64,000 nt of DNA, taken from NCBI RefSeq assembly GCF_900258045.1, contig NZ_OGVD01000004.1:186001-250000 (forward strand). The letters are read 5' to 3'. Numbering within the stretch: the stretch's first letter is position 1; each line of letters begins with the position of its first letter. The notes under the pieces are model-generated. The model saw nothing but the letters and a program-made list of their open reading frames with translations. It did not search any database and was not told where the DNA came from. The position numbers and the translations under genes were made by a program. Positions 1-8,400 of the stretch are shown in pieces. Source of the stretch: Sphingorhabdus sp. EL138 (GTDB lineage: Bacteria; Pseudomonadota; Alphaproteobacteria; Sphingomonadales; Sphingomonadaceae).

Positions 1-638
1 CAAAGATCGACCCGCTGCAGGAGCTGAATGCCGACAGTTTCGAAATCATTCAGGATGTTGACGATGCCGTGGTCGGCCCCGTCGCGCTGGCTTATGAAGA
101 TACCGTGCCGAGCCCGGTGCGCAGCGGCATCTCCAATTTTCTCAGCAATCTGGGCGAGCCGATTGTTTTCCTGAACTATCTGCTGCAGCTCAAACCCGGC
201 AAGGCGATGGAAACACTGGGCCGCTTCACCATCAACTCGACCATCGGGATTGGCGGGCTGGTGGATGTTGCTAAAAAACCGCCGTTCAACCTGCCCAAGC
301 GTAATAACGGCTTTGCCAATACGCTGGGCTATTATGGTGTGGAGCCGGGGCCGTTTCTTTTTCTGCCGCTGATCGGGCCGACGACGGTTCGCGATCTGTT
401 TGGGCGTGTGGTCGATCTGTCGGTCCTGCCGGTCGGGGTCGGAAAGCCGTTTAACGAGCTGGTCTATACTCTCCCGGCGGGGATTATCACCTCGCTCGAT
501 ACGCGCGCCGAGCAGGACGAGCAGTTCAGGAAGCTGCGCGAAGCCGACGATCCCTATATCGCGACAAGAGAGCTTTACCTGAAACAGCGGCAGGCCGAAA
601 TTGACGCGCTGCGCGGGAAAGAACCCGAAGACAAATAG
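1..638 (+). CDS. mlaA: MlaA (VacJ) family outer-membrane lipoprotein, 5' end missing
   Basis: This is the C-terminal part of an MlaA/VacJ-family lipoprotein. The open frame enters from the window edge (first full codon at base 3) and runs to a TAG at 636-638, so the signal peptide and lipobox lie outside. Family knowledge: MlaA sits in the outer membrane and extracts mislocalised phospholipids for retrograde transport by the Mla pathway. Family signatures visible here include the FLNYLLQ-like stretch, RFTINSTIGIGG, LGYYGVEPGPFLFLPLIGPT and the following VRDLFGRVVD. The charged tail, with KLREADDPY and ending in EPEDK, fits the family C-terminus. A GTG at 69 could be read as a start, but coding similarity continues upstream, so it is internal. 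Confidence 0.93.
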   Translation, partial: KIDPLQELNADSFEIIQDVDDAVVGPVALAYEDTVPSPVRSGISNFLSNLGEPIVFLNYLLQLKPGKAMETLGRFTINSTIGIGGLVDVAKKPPFNLPKRNNGFANTLGYYGVEPGPFLFLPLIGPTTVRDLFGRVVDLSVLPVGVGKPFNELVYTLPAGIITSLDTRAEQDEQFRKLREADDPYIATRELYLKQRQAEIDALRGKEPEDK

Positions 639-770
639 GACGCCGATGGCCGGATCCTGCTGCGGGTCCGGCCGCTTTCCGAACAGTCTCCCGCCCGATA
701 TTTGACCTGGATCAAAGCGATCCCGGTGCGTCGCTGCCACCATGCTGTCCGACATGGAAGGAGATGCGAT

Positions 771-887
771 ATGTCGGAGCATATGATGCAGTGGCCGGTG
801 CTGCTATTCATCGGGATGGTGGCCTTTTTCGGTCTGGGTCTGATCTACGGGACCATCGCCGAAACGCTGAATGAACGAAGAGAATAG
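771..887 (+). CDS. small single-pass membrane protein (38 aa)
   Basis: A 38-residue ORF starts at ATG 771, preceded by a good Shine-Dalgarno (AAGGAG at about 758-763). A longer reading from 702 has no such site and no plausible N-terminus. The product has a short polar N-terminus, one hydrophobic helix (about residues 8-29, rich in L, F, G, I) and a charged tail ending LNERRE, so it is probably a single-pass inner-membrane microprotein. It is followed directly by a hairpin terminator at 894-917. No family was recognised and no function is proposed. The strong ribosome site and terminator are the main evidence that it is real. Confidence 0.6.
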   Translation: MSEHMMQWPVLLFIGMVAFFGLGLIYGTIAETLNERRE

Positions 888-893
888 AAAACG

Positions 894-917
894 GCCCCTG
901 TCGAAATGGGGCTTTTT
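894..917 (+). terminator. Rho-independent terminator after the 38-aa membrane protein
   Basis: A five-base-pair GC stem (GCCCC 894-898 with GGGGC 908-912) has a nine-base loop and is followed by five T residues (913-917). It sits 6 bases after the stop codon of the small ORF. Confidence 0.65.
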
Positions 918-1011
918 GAAATCGGTCAGGATGGGGCTTGTTCAAGCCAGCCTCCGGTAATTCGCGCCACGGCCCATTTACTTTTCACAAAACCGTCATG
1001 AAACTGTCTTG

Positions 1012-1626
1012 ATGTTTACACTGAGACATGAACTGGCGATCTACACCGCTGCCGGGCTTGGGATCCTGGCGCTGGCCGCCGTGTCAGTGGACTTTCGTCA
1101 CGGGCCCTTTTTCAAGGAGGATGGCGTTGTCGAAATGACGGCGGCGCTGCTGTTTCTGGCAGCCTTGGTGATCGGTGTTCATCGCCGACTGTTTCGCACC
1201 TGGATGGGGCTTGCCTTTTGCGCGCTCGCCTTGCTCGCCTGTTTGAGCGAGATCAGTTTCGGCGCCCGTTTTCTCGACTTCACCATGCCCGCAATGGCGG
1301 GCGGCGGCGAGCTGGACGGGGCGCAGGATCTGGTGATGCTCGCCTATCGGGCAGCCGCCGGGGAAGGTTTCCTGCTGCTGGCCGCGGGGCTGGCTGTGAT
1401 CCTGTCGGTGCTGGTTTTGATACTGGCCTGGCGCAGCGGACATCTGGCGCAGGTAGTAGCATGGTTCAATGCTGATGATGGCCGGTCCACGCTGGCTATT
1501 GGCCTGGCTGTTATTGGTCTGGCGGTGATCCTCGATGTGATGGAGGCCGTTCGCTTCGCAGAAGAAACGCTGGAGCTTTTTGGTGCCGCACTGTTTGTCA
1601 CAGCGGCTTTGCGTCTCGACCGATAA
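1012..1626 (+). CDS. multi-pass inner-membrane protein, function unknown
   Basis: A 204-residue hydrophobic protein. TTG at 1009 and ATG at 1012 are adjacent; ATG is preferred. About five or six transmembrane segments can be seen, around residues 10-28, 40-58, 65-83, 118-142 and 162-180, plus a weak one near the C-terminus. Two short polar regions are notable: VDFRHGPFFKEDGVVEM after the first helix and FNADDGRSTL before the fifth. The first resembles a loop seen in small membrane proteins annotated only as hypothetical. No catalytic motif is apparent. The gene stands alone between the upstream terminator and the gap before 1859. Confidence 0.7.
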   Translation: MFTLRHELAIYTAAGLGILALAAVSVDFRHGPFFKEDGVVEMTAALLFLAALVIGVHRRLFRTWMGLAFCALALLACLSEISFGARFLDFTMPAMAGGGELDGAQDLVMLAYRAAAGEGFLLLAAGLAVILSVLVLILAWRSGHLAQVVAWFNADDGRSTLAIGLAVIGLAVILDVMEAVRFAEETLELFGAALFVTAALRLDR

Positions 1627-1858
1627 TGTAATCAGGGTCTCGCCCTTACCAAACAGAAAAACAGAAATAGAACCAATATGAGTCTATTTCGGTTCGTCTT
1701 ACAATCGGGTGTCGGCGCAAAACTGCCATTTGATCGGACTATAGCGATAGGGCCGTTCGTGCTTGCCAAACCAGACTTCTTGATCTTACGTGAATTTACC
1801 CCATTATGAGTCATTCCGGGGTTAACAAGGGGCAATCCACAATGCTAAATTATTGGTT

Positions 1859-2437
1859 ATGTTAGAAAAATATTCTCGCTTCGTCACTCTGGCCACCGCA
1901 GTGCTGGCCATGACCGTCTCACCAGTTTTTGCACAGGCAACCAATCCGCCATCGGCAAAAGAAGAGCTCGTTCGACCGGATATTCCATCGCGCGAGCACT
2001 ATCCCGATGCGGGGCAGGCTTTCGGGATGACCTGGTATTATAACAATGATTACGACAGCCCGTTTGTTGCCTTTCAGGTTCCGGAAACCGACAATCAGCT
2101 ATGGACAATGTCTTGCCGCAAGCAAAAAGACGGAAGCGTGCGCATTGCCAATATGATTATCGCCACGCCGAAAGAGCTGGTCGCAGAAGATCGTTTTGGG
2201 TTCACGATCAGGGTTGATGATCGTCGGTCGATCGGCGTGCTGGCACGGATGTTGCCGGCCAATATTGAGGGCGAAGATTATCACATGCCGCAATTTTATC
2301 TGCCAGCCAGTCATGCGCTTTTTCCAGCGCTAGCCAAGGGCAATCGGGCCTATGTAAATCTGAATGGCAACAAGTTCAGCTTGCACCTTAATGGATCCGG
2401 TGATGCGCTGACCAAATTTCTAAAGGCGTGCCAATAA
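1859..2437 (+). CDS. exported protein of unknown function
   Basis: A 192-residue protein starts at ATG 1859; a TTG two codons upstream is less likely. The N-terminus is a clear Sec signal peptide (a hydrophobic run ending SPVFAQA, cleavage near residue 25), so the mature protein is periplasmic or secreted. The mature part is soluble-looking, with two cysteines (in the TMSCRK context and at the very end, LKAC) that could form a disulfide. The closing GSGDALTKFLKAC resembles the end of several small exported alphaproteobacterial proteins, but I cannot assign a family. It is monocistronic by spacing, with 232 bases upstream and 124 downstream. Confidence 0.75.
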   Translation: MLEKYSRFVTLATAVLAMTVSPVFAQATNPPSAKEELVRPDIPSREHYPDAGQAFGMTWYYNNDYDSPFVAFQVPETDNQLWTMSCRKQKDGSVRIANMIIATPKELVAEDRFGFTIRVDDRRSIGVLARMLPANIEGEDYHMPQFYLPASHALFPALAKGNRAYVNLNGNKFSLHLNGSGDALTKFLKACQ

Positions 2438-2561
2438 TCAACCATTGGTCGCAGCTGAAAAACCGGCTGGCGACAATTGTAGAGGATGAATAGTCCTGTT
2501 GGGTTTTGTTCATATTTCTCCCGTTATTTCTGACAATCAGACATAACGAAGGGAGTTTGAC

Positions 2562-2954
2562 ATGAAAAAAACGATTCTAAGCCTAACCGCCGCGGCGCTG
2601 TTTTTGCCTGTTACACCAGCACTAGCTGATGCGGGTGGCTATACTGATCATGGTGGCCCTGTCGCCGGTTTCTATCGGGTCAGTGATGATGACTGGGACG
2701 ATGATGATGACGATCGCTATTACAAGCCCCGCCGGTTGAAACGCGGGGATCGCTACTGGCGTGGCCGTGACGGGCGCTATTATTGCAAGCGCAAGGACGG
2801 CACGACAGGACTGATTATTGGTGGCGCCGTCGGGGCGCTACTTGGCCGGGAAATTGATGGTGGTCGGGACCGGACGGTTGGAACTGTGCTTGGTGCTGCC
2901 GGTGGTGCGCTTCTGGGCCGGGAGATTGATCGCGGAAAATTGCGCTGCCGTTAA
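2562..2954 (+). CDS. exported glycine-zipper 2TM protein with an acidic linker
   Basis: A 130-residue protein with a Shine-Dalgarno (GAAGGGAG) just before ATG 2562. Residues 1-22 are a signal peptide ending ALADA. An unusual aspartate run follows (DDDWDDDDDDRYY, about residues 42-54), then a basic stretch, then two glycine-zipper units (IIGGAVGALLGREIDGG and VLGAAGGALLGREIDRG) near the C-terminus. Glycine-zipper 2TM proteins related to the rickettsial 17-kDa antigen are small envelope proteins whose zippers pack helices in membranes. Two cysteines are present (RYYCKRK and the penultimate LRCR). A hairpin at 3002-3029 follows. It is a distant relative of the protein at 4878-5306 in the zipper region only. 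Confidence 0.85.
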   Translation: MKKTILSLTAAALFLPVTPALADAGGYTDHGGPVAGFYRVSDDDWDDDDDDRYYKPRRLKRGDRYWRGRDGRYYCKRKDGTTGLIIGGAVGALLGREIDGGRDRTVGTVLGAAGGALLGREIDRGKLRCR

Positions 2955-3001
2955 ATGATCGGGCTGTGGCATTTGCTTGAGCCCGTACATGAAATGAAGA
3001 A

Positions 3002-3029
3002 CCCGGTCCTGATGGTCTTCAGGGCTGGG
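3002..3029. terminator. hairpin between convergent genes, probably a bidirectional terminator
   Basis: An 11-base-pair stem (3002-3012 with 3019-3029, two G-T wobbles, six-base loop) lies between the plus-strand gene ending at 2954 and the minus-strand microprotein ending at 3059. Both flanks are T-rich in their own direction (CTTTCATTT on plus, TTCTTCATTT on minus), so it may end transcription both ways. Confidence 0.55.
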
Positions 3030-3058
3030 CTTTCATTTGGGGGAAAGGGAAGGGGGAT

Positions 3059-3178
3059 TTAGATGATCAGGGATGCGGCATTTTGTGTGGCGGGGACAAT
3101 GCTGGCGCCAACAAAAAGAGCAGAAGAGATGAGGGCGGCGATGGCGGCTGTGATTTGGGCAGTGAAATTACGGGGCAT
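3059..3178 (-). CDS. microprotein paralogue 3 of 3 (39 aa)
   Basis: A 39-residue ORF with ATG at 3178 and TAA at 3059-3061. AAAGGA lies about 10 bases before the start. It begins MPRNFTAQITAAIAALISSA and ends in ATQNAASLII. It is clearly related to the next two upstream ORFs: each has a short polar start with an aromatic/asparagine/glutamine patch, an alanine-rich hydrophobic helix, and a VGAS/SASVGPA-like element followed by QNxxS. The helix could be a signal peptide, possibly with cleavage near the SIVPA region, or a single membrane span. No characterised family was recognised. It is most divergent of the three, consistent with older duplication or relaxed constraint. Confidence 0.7.
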   Translation of the reverse strand: MPRNFTAQITAAIAALISSALFVGASIVPATQNAASLII

Positions 3179-3215
3179 GATGAAGTCCTTTGGGGTTTGA
3201 GAGCCGGTCGCCTGA

Positions 3216-3335
3216 TCAGATAATCAGGGACGTGGCATTTTGGGCGGCTGGACCGACGCTGGCGCTCATCATTACTGCTGCAGAGAATAGAGCGGCAAAG
3301 GCGGCGAGAACCTGGTTTTGAACGTTGGTGGTCAT
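3216..3335 (-). CDS. microprotein paralogue 2 of 3 (39 aa)
   Basis: A 39-residue ORF with ATG at 3335 and TGA at 3216-3218. AAAAGGA lies about 10 bases upstream. The protein starts MTTNVQNQVLAAFAALFSAA and ends in GPAAQNATSLII. It is very close to paralogue 1: the stretches NQVxAAFAALFSAAV and SASVGPA are shared almost exactly. The gap to paralogue 3 is 37 bases and to paralogue 1 is 32 bases, so the three genes probably share one transcript. A predicted signal or membrane helix makes up most of the protein. The function is unknown. Confidence 0.75.
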   Translation of the reverse strand: MTTNVQNQVLAAFAALFSAAVMMSASVGPAAQNATSLII

Positions 3336-3367
3336 GATGAATTTTCCTTTTGAATTCCGGTTAGAGA

Positions 3368-3490
3368 TTAAGCGATGAATGAAGCGGTGTTTTGAACGGC
3401 TGGGCCAACGCTGGCGCTGATCAGGACAGCTGCGGAGAACAGAGCGGCGAAAGCGGCAACAACTTGGTTTTGTATATTTACGTTCGACAT
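3368..3490 (-). CDS. microprotein paralogue 1 of 3 (40 aa)
   Basis: A 40-residue ORF with ATG at 3490 and TAA at 3368-3370. AGAAGGA lies 8 to 14 bases before the ATG. The same frame stays open up to 3694, but that extension has no ribosome site, is AT-rich and is not shared with the two paralogues, so 3490 is preferred. The protein begins MSNVNIQNQVVAAFAALFSA and ends in GPAVQNTASFIA. It is the first gene of the tandem set on the minus strand. The common core is an amphipathic start, an alanine/phenylalanine helix, then SASVGPA and a QNxxS tail. No function can be stated. Confidence 0.78.
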   Translation of the reverse strand: MSNVNIQNQVVAAFAALFSAAVLISASVGPAVQNTASFIA

Positions 3491-3840
3491 TTTAAATTCC
3501 TTCTGGGCTAAATTTGGTTTTTCGCGGTTGTGTTTGCGAAGATGTCCATAGCATTGCATAGGGCGTGCCAGTTTTGATAAACTTATATAATACAATAGGT
3601 TATGCTTATTTTTCATTATTAAGAGTTTTCTTGAAAACCAATAAATGGGAAAATAAGCCAATAAATGGTTTTCTCTTTTGGGAAATGTCACCAATCAGCC
3701 TGTTCAGGATCTTGCTGTTGTTGCAAGCACAGGAACGGTCCGGATTTACTCGTGTAAAACCGGAGGATATTCCCACAGGATGGGTTTAAGGCAGTTTGCA
3801 GGTTTCGCCTGGCGGCTGGTGCTATGAAACTGCGATTGCT
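3491..3840. other. AT-rich gene-free gap upstream of the microprotein cluster
   Basis: No convincing gene lies here. Bases about 3570-3680 are visibly AT-rich compared with the flanks and include the stretch TATATAATACAATA, which would suit a promoter for the minus-strand microproteins. The 11-mer CCAATAAATGG occurs twice, inside a GAAAACC/GGTTTTC inverted repeat (3633-3639 and 3667-3673). A 74-codon plus-strand frame (3565-3789) has no ribosome site and odd composition and is not called. Confidence 0.4.
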
Positions 3841-4617
3841 TTAGTAGGGCGCTGTTCCGCCGTCGACGCTCAGTGCTGCACCGGTAATCCCGGCACCAGC
3901 ATCAGAGGCAAGCAGCAATGCCATCGCAGCGACTTCCTCCACCGTGTTCGGTCGTTTAAGCGCGCTTTCTTGAGAAAACATGTCGATCATTTCCTCGAAT
4001 GTCATGCCGAGGCCTTCGGCAGTGGTCGGCCCGTTATCGAGAATGAGATCGGTCAGTACCAGGCCAGGACAGATAGAATTGACGGTAATGCCCATTGTGC
4101 CCACTTCCTGGGCCACCGCCTTGGTCATGCCGTTTATGCCGTGCTTGGCGATCGTATATGGCGCGAAAGTTGGCTTGCCCATCTTGCCTTCGGTCGAACT
4201 GATATTGATGACGCGACCGGATTGCTGAGCGATCATGGGCTTTAGCGCCCGGCGGGTTGCCCAGAATGTCGCGTAGATATTCCACTTCATCGCTTCATCA
4301 AAGGCCTCATCGGTCAGATCGACGAGCGGAGCAAGATCACCAGCACCGCCGGCATTGTTGACGAGAATATCGACCGTACCGAAATTTGCGACCGTCTGGT
4401 CCACAAAATCCTCAACTGACTCTTGCTGCATGACATCGCCAGCGATGAAAATGGCGCGATCACCGACGTTCAGTTCTTCGATAACCTTTGCGCCCTTTTC
4501 AGGATTACGGGCAAATAACGCGACATTTGCGCCCTCCGCCAGAAAGACCTCCGCTATGCCGCGTCCTATACCCGCAGTGCCGCCCGTAATAGCGGCAGTT
4601 TTGCCTTTCAGTTGCAT
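3841..4617 (-). CDS. SDR-family NAD(P)-dependent oxidoreductase
   Basis: A 258-residue classical short-chain dehydrogenase/reductase. The N-terminal Rossmann glycine motif TGGTAGIG is at about residues 11-18, the NNAG motif at about 87-90, and the catalytic Ser-Tyr-Lys triad follows in ISSTEG...YTIAKHG (about 140-160). The C-terminal SVDGGTAPY is typical of 3-oxoacyl-ACP reductase and BadH-like hydroxyacyl-CoA dehydrogenases. GDV in the cofactor region (IAGDV) fits the class. The likely reaction is reversible oxidation of a hydroxyl group on an acyl or alicyclic substrate; the sequence does not fix the substrate. It is cytosolic, monocistronic and transcribed away from the plus-strand gene at 4878. 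Confidence 0.9.
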   Translation of the reverse strand: MQLKGKTAAITGGTAGIGRGIAEVFLAEGANVALFARNPEKGAKVIEELNVGDRAIFIAGDVMQQESVEDFVDQTVANFGTVDILVNNAGGAGDLAPLVDLTDEAFDEAMKWNIYATFWATRRALKPMIAQQSGRVINISSTEGKMGKPTFAPYTIAKHGINGMTKAVAQEVGTMGITVNSICPGLVLTDLILDNGPTTAEGLGMTFEEMIDMFSQESALKRPNTVEEVAAMALLLASDAGAGITGAALSVDGGTAPY

Positions 4618-4877
4618 GACCTTCTCCCAAAATTTCTTGCCATCTAGTTATCGGTGGAAGGCGGTAGCAGCAATCATTCAAAAGGTTAGGAGCGAAAAAT
4701 AGGACACTCAAGACATTGGTAGATAAGCGAAACTTTTAATATGTTCATAAAAATCGCGTTGAATATGAACCTCAGATAAAACCAACATTCAGCAAGCGGT
4801 CAATCCACTTCACCTAGAACCAATCTCGTCGGGCATCAAACGAGTCGGATCACGACAATCCTTTTGGAGTAGAAGCA

Positions 4878-5306
4878 ATGATCAACAAGGTTTTAGGAAC
4901 ACTCGCCATCACCACCGCTGCTATTTCGGCGATGGCCTTTGCAACGCCCGCTGAAGCGCGTGGTGGTTATTATCAAGGCTATAACGACGGCTATTATCAG
5001 CATGTTGGTGATGACCGCCGCTATTATCGTCGTGGCGATTATTACCGGGATGACCGTTATTATGACCGCCGGGATCGTCGTGCTTATCGTGAAAAGCGTC
5101 GTTATTATCGCGACAAGCGTCGTTATCGCAATGATCGTCGTCGTTATCGCGGATGTGATCGCGGCACGGGCGGCACCATAATCGGTGCTATTGCTGGCGG
5201 ACTGCTGGGCAATGAAGTGGCTGGCCGCGGTAGCAAGACCGAAGGCACGATCATTGGCGGTGCAGTTGGTGCGCTTGCCGGTCGGGCGATTGATCGCAAC
5301 TGCTGA
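4878..5306 (+). CDS. exported glycine-zipper protein with a Tyr/Arg-rich linker
   Basis: A 142-residue protein with GGAGTAGAAGCA before ATG 4878. A signal peptide ends in TPAEA (cleavage near residue 27). Residues about 30-93 are almost entirely tyrosine, arginine and aspartate, in a loose RRYYR/DDRYYDRR pattern. Two glycine-zipper units follow (TIIGAIAGGLLGNEVAGRG and TIIGGAVGALAGRAIDRN), ending with Cys. It belongs to the glycine-zipper 2TM / 17-kDa surface antigen group, found at the cell envelope. The basic aromatic linker could bind peptidoglycan, nucleic acid or LPS; that is a guess. Two hairpins follow at 5333-5424. It differs from the acidic-linker protein at 2562-2954. Confidence 0.85.
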   Translation: MINKVLGTLAITTAAISAMAFATPAEARGGYYQGYNDGYYQHVGDDRRYYRRGDYYRDDRYYDRRDRRAYREKRRYYRDKRRYRNDRRRYRGCDRGTGGTIIGAIAGGLLGNEVAGRGSKTEGTIIGGAVGALAGRAIDRNC

Positions 5307-5332
5307 TGGGATCGCATGGAGATTGAAGATAA

Positions 5333-5365
5333 GCCCTCTGTATTCTGTCTTTGAATACAGAGGGC
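5333..5365. terminator. 13-bp perfect hairpin downstream of the Tyr/Arg-rich protein
   Basis: GCCCTCTGTATTC (5333-5345) pairs perfectly with 5353-5365 across a seven-base loop. No clear T tract follows, so it may be an mRNA 3'-end stabiliser working with the terminator at 5396. Confidence 0.5.
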
Positions 5366-5395
5366 CTATATTCCTCGCGTCGCGTATCGAGGAAA

Positions 5396-5431
5396 GGGGA
5401 CCGTGGTCGTAAGCTCCGGTCCCCGTTTCTT
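5396..5431 (+). terminator. Rho-independent terminator
   Basis: An eight-base-pair stem, GGGGACCG (5396-5403) with CGGTCCCC (5417-5424), is followed by GTTTCTTT. It lies just before the end of the convergent cytochrome operon (stop at 5451). Confidence 0.6.
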
Positions 5432-5450
5432 TGTCAGTCTATCCGATGTA

Positions 5451-8400
5451 TCACCGGCGCGCCAGCATTGGCGGTACAGGGCCGATCCAGTCCGATAAAT
5501 CAACCTCGTCCTTCACGAAATAGGGCTTGCCCTTGCTGTTGAGATAAAAGCGCTGCATTTCACTGCGGGTAAATGGCCGGGAGCCTAGCCGACCAAACAC
5601 GGCCATCTGTCCACCGGTTTCATCCACTGCCCGGTCACGATCCAGTCCTTTGGACAAGGCCAATGCGGGTTTGGGGGTACGGGCAAAGGCAATTAGTTCC
5701 GGCATCGGCGGCGGTGAAAAACCATAATAGTTCGGCTGGCTGTCTGGAGAAGTCAGCTGAATGACTTTCAGACCATTGCGGCCGTCGGCGACATAGGCAA
5801 ACAGAGTGGCATTGGTGGAACCGACAATGACGTCTTCTGCGTCATTCATCTGGCCGCCAAATGTTTCCTTGCGATAGATAACTGGTGCTTCCGGTTTGGT
5901 GATATTGGCAATCACCAAACCTTCGTCTTTTGCCGCGATGTAAGCATAGGTGCGGGCCAGATAGAGACGGCGTGCATTGTTGAGTGGGATTGTCCCGGAC
6001 TCTACCGGAACCGGCTTTTCCATATCTGTCACATTGAACAGCTTCACACCATCAGCATCGGTTACCCAAAGATAGCGGAACTGCAAGGCTGACGCCCGGG
6101 CATCTGTCATCGGCATGGTGATGACATGGCGGGGTTTCAACGGATCGTTGAGGTCAATGACAACCAGCCCACTCGCGGCGGTGATGTAGACATAATGACC
6201 GGCCAATGTGATATGCTTGGCGCCGTTCAAGACCCCGTCCGCATTCCAGGTAACGGCGCGCTTGAAGAAATTGTTGCGGAACTCGCCGTCGGCCAGCGTA
6301 TTGATGTCCACGAGAATTAAACCTTCTTCGCTGTCGGTAACAACGGCATAATTATAAATCGGATGGAACGCCTGTTCCTCATTAATCTCGCGGAGCTCGG
6401 CCGTGTTGCGTTCCGGTGCAACTGGCTGGTTGGTCGACAATGCCATGCAGGTCGCGTTTTTCGTGTCGACATGGGTGTCATGACCCAGGGAAGAGAAGGG
6501 GGCCTTGACGATCCGTTCGGAAAAACCCTTGTTGCCGATCGAGGCAACGTCATAGGCGCGGAACCCGCCTTTACCCTCTGCGACAAACATATATTCACCG
6601 CGCAGCTGCAAGCAGCGGACGCTGTCCCCGGTGCCCTGAACCACATTGGCAAATTCTTCCAGAGCTTTGGTCTCGCCAGACAGATTGGCATCGAGCCGCT
6701 CGCCGCGCACCCAGTTGATGAGTTCGCGCCCATTATCTTCCACATGCATCCGCCAATAATCGGGATACGCATATTTTTGCAGATAGGAACCGATGACTGC
6801 TTGGGGTTCATCCCATTCTGTCACACGTACCGCTTCAAAGCCCTTGTCCATGCCTACCCAGGCATGCAGGCCAACAAAGTTCACGAAGTTTGTACCCTGC
6901 AAAAGCAGCTGAGACATGATGGCATTATTGTCATTGGCTTCGCTCAAGTGACAATCGGAACATTGCTTGGTCTCGGTCTTGCGAACGGTGTGCGGGAAGT
7001 GTGGTGCAAAGGCTTGGCTGGAGAAACCGATGGCCGATATGGGCGGCTGCTGCACATAGATGCGTTCACGGTTGATATTGGTTGAGGAGAGCACCAGCGC
7101 CGAGGTTGACCGTACCGGTGCGATAATGCTCCCCTTGGTCGTCTGGTGACGGCCAAGCTGGAACATCTGATCACGGGCGACCTGCGGGTTATAGGTGGCG
7201 TAGTTACGTGTGGTGCCGCCTTCATATTTGTGGCTTTCCGTTTGCCAGTTGGCTTCAATCGGCAAATGGCAGCCGCCACAACTGGTCGTCCAGCTCAAGT
7301 GACAGGTGAAGCACACCATATTTTCATCTTTATGGGCCCGATCAGCAGCGGGTACGCCAGTACCAAAACTGTATTTCCCTGTCTCGGCGCCGGTCCTGGA
7401 CATCAGCTTGGCGCGTGCCGATTTCAGGTTAAAGTCAGGATGCGAACGGTCAACGCTGTCTTTGACCAGACTGACCCGCCAGCTGAGGTCTGGGTCCACG
7501 ATGGAACGCTGGATCAACACACGCTTGCCATTGGCATCCTGCATCCATTCAAAGCGGCGCTGACCATCCGCATTGCGCAGCAGGTTCAAGTTCTTGCCCT
7601 TCGGCCGCGCCGCCAGATTGGATGTCATCAATGTCGGATATTCATCGGCCGTACCATGGCAGTCTTTGCAGTTTATCTCCACCGCATTGGCGACCTCGCC
7701 ATAGATCAGACCATTGCCATGGCTGTCCTGGGCGAAATGACAATCCGCGCATTGCATGCCGACTTCGGCATGGATACTCATCATGTGGACGGACTTGCCA
7801 GGGTTGATCCCGGGTTCGACGAATTTTTCTTCGTCCTCGCGGCGGAATTTTTCAGGATCATCATTGTCGACAATATCGCCATCTTCGTCGAGCAGATTGC
7901 CATCGCGATCGCGTTTCAATATGGCGCGGAAATTCCAGCCATGACCGTGATAGTCAGCAAATTGTGTGTCCTTGGCTTCGCTGTTGAGATCATAGACATT
8001 GCGCAGGAAATCAAGCTCGCCCCAAAGACCTTTGGGTGAAGCGGCTTCTGGATTGCGGTCGAGGATCTTGCGCACTTCTTCGGCATCAGGATATTTCTGC
8101 TGTTTATAAGTTTTCTGATATTCCTCATCACTCATGCCCTCGGGCCGCGGCGTGGTATTGTTCGGACCGGGCCACATCAGCGGGGCATCGGACTCATAGT
8201 CCCACATCGTATAGCCGAGGAAGCTGTTCAGGAAGATATTGGGCTGGTGCATGTGACAGTTCATGCACTGGGCAGTTGGAATGGCGCGGGTGAAGGCATG
8301 CTGGATAGGATGTCCTTTTTCCCGTTTCGCCGGGTCTATGTCGGTGCTGTGATCATTGCCATGTCCGTCATCATGGCCGCCCTTCTTGCTATAGGAAGCG

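Noticed and set aside
3565-3789. 74-codon plus-strand frame
   Set aside because: Lies in an AT-rich gap with no ribosome site and overlaps the microprotein upstream region. Composition does not look like a protein.
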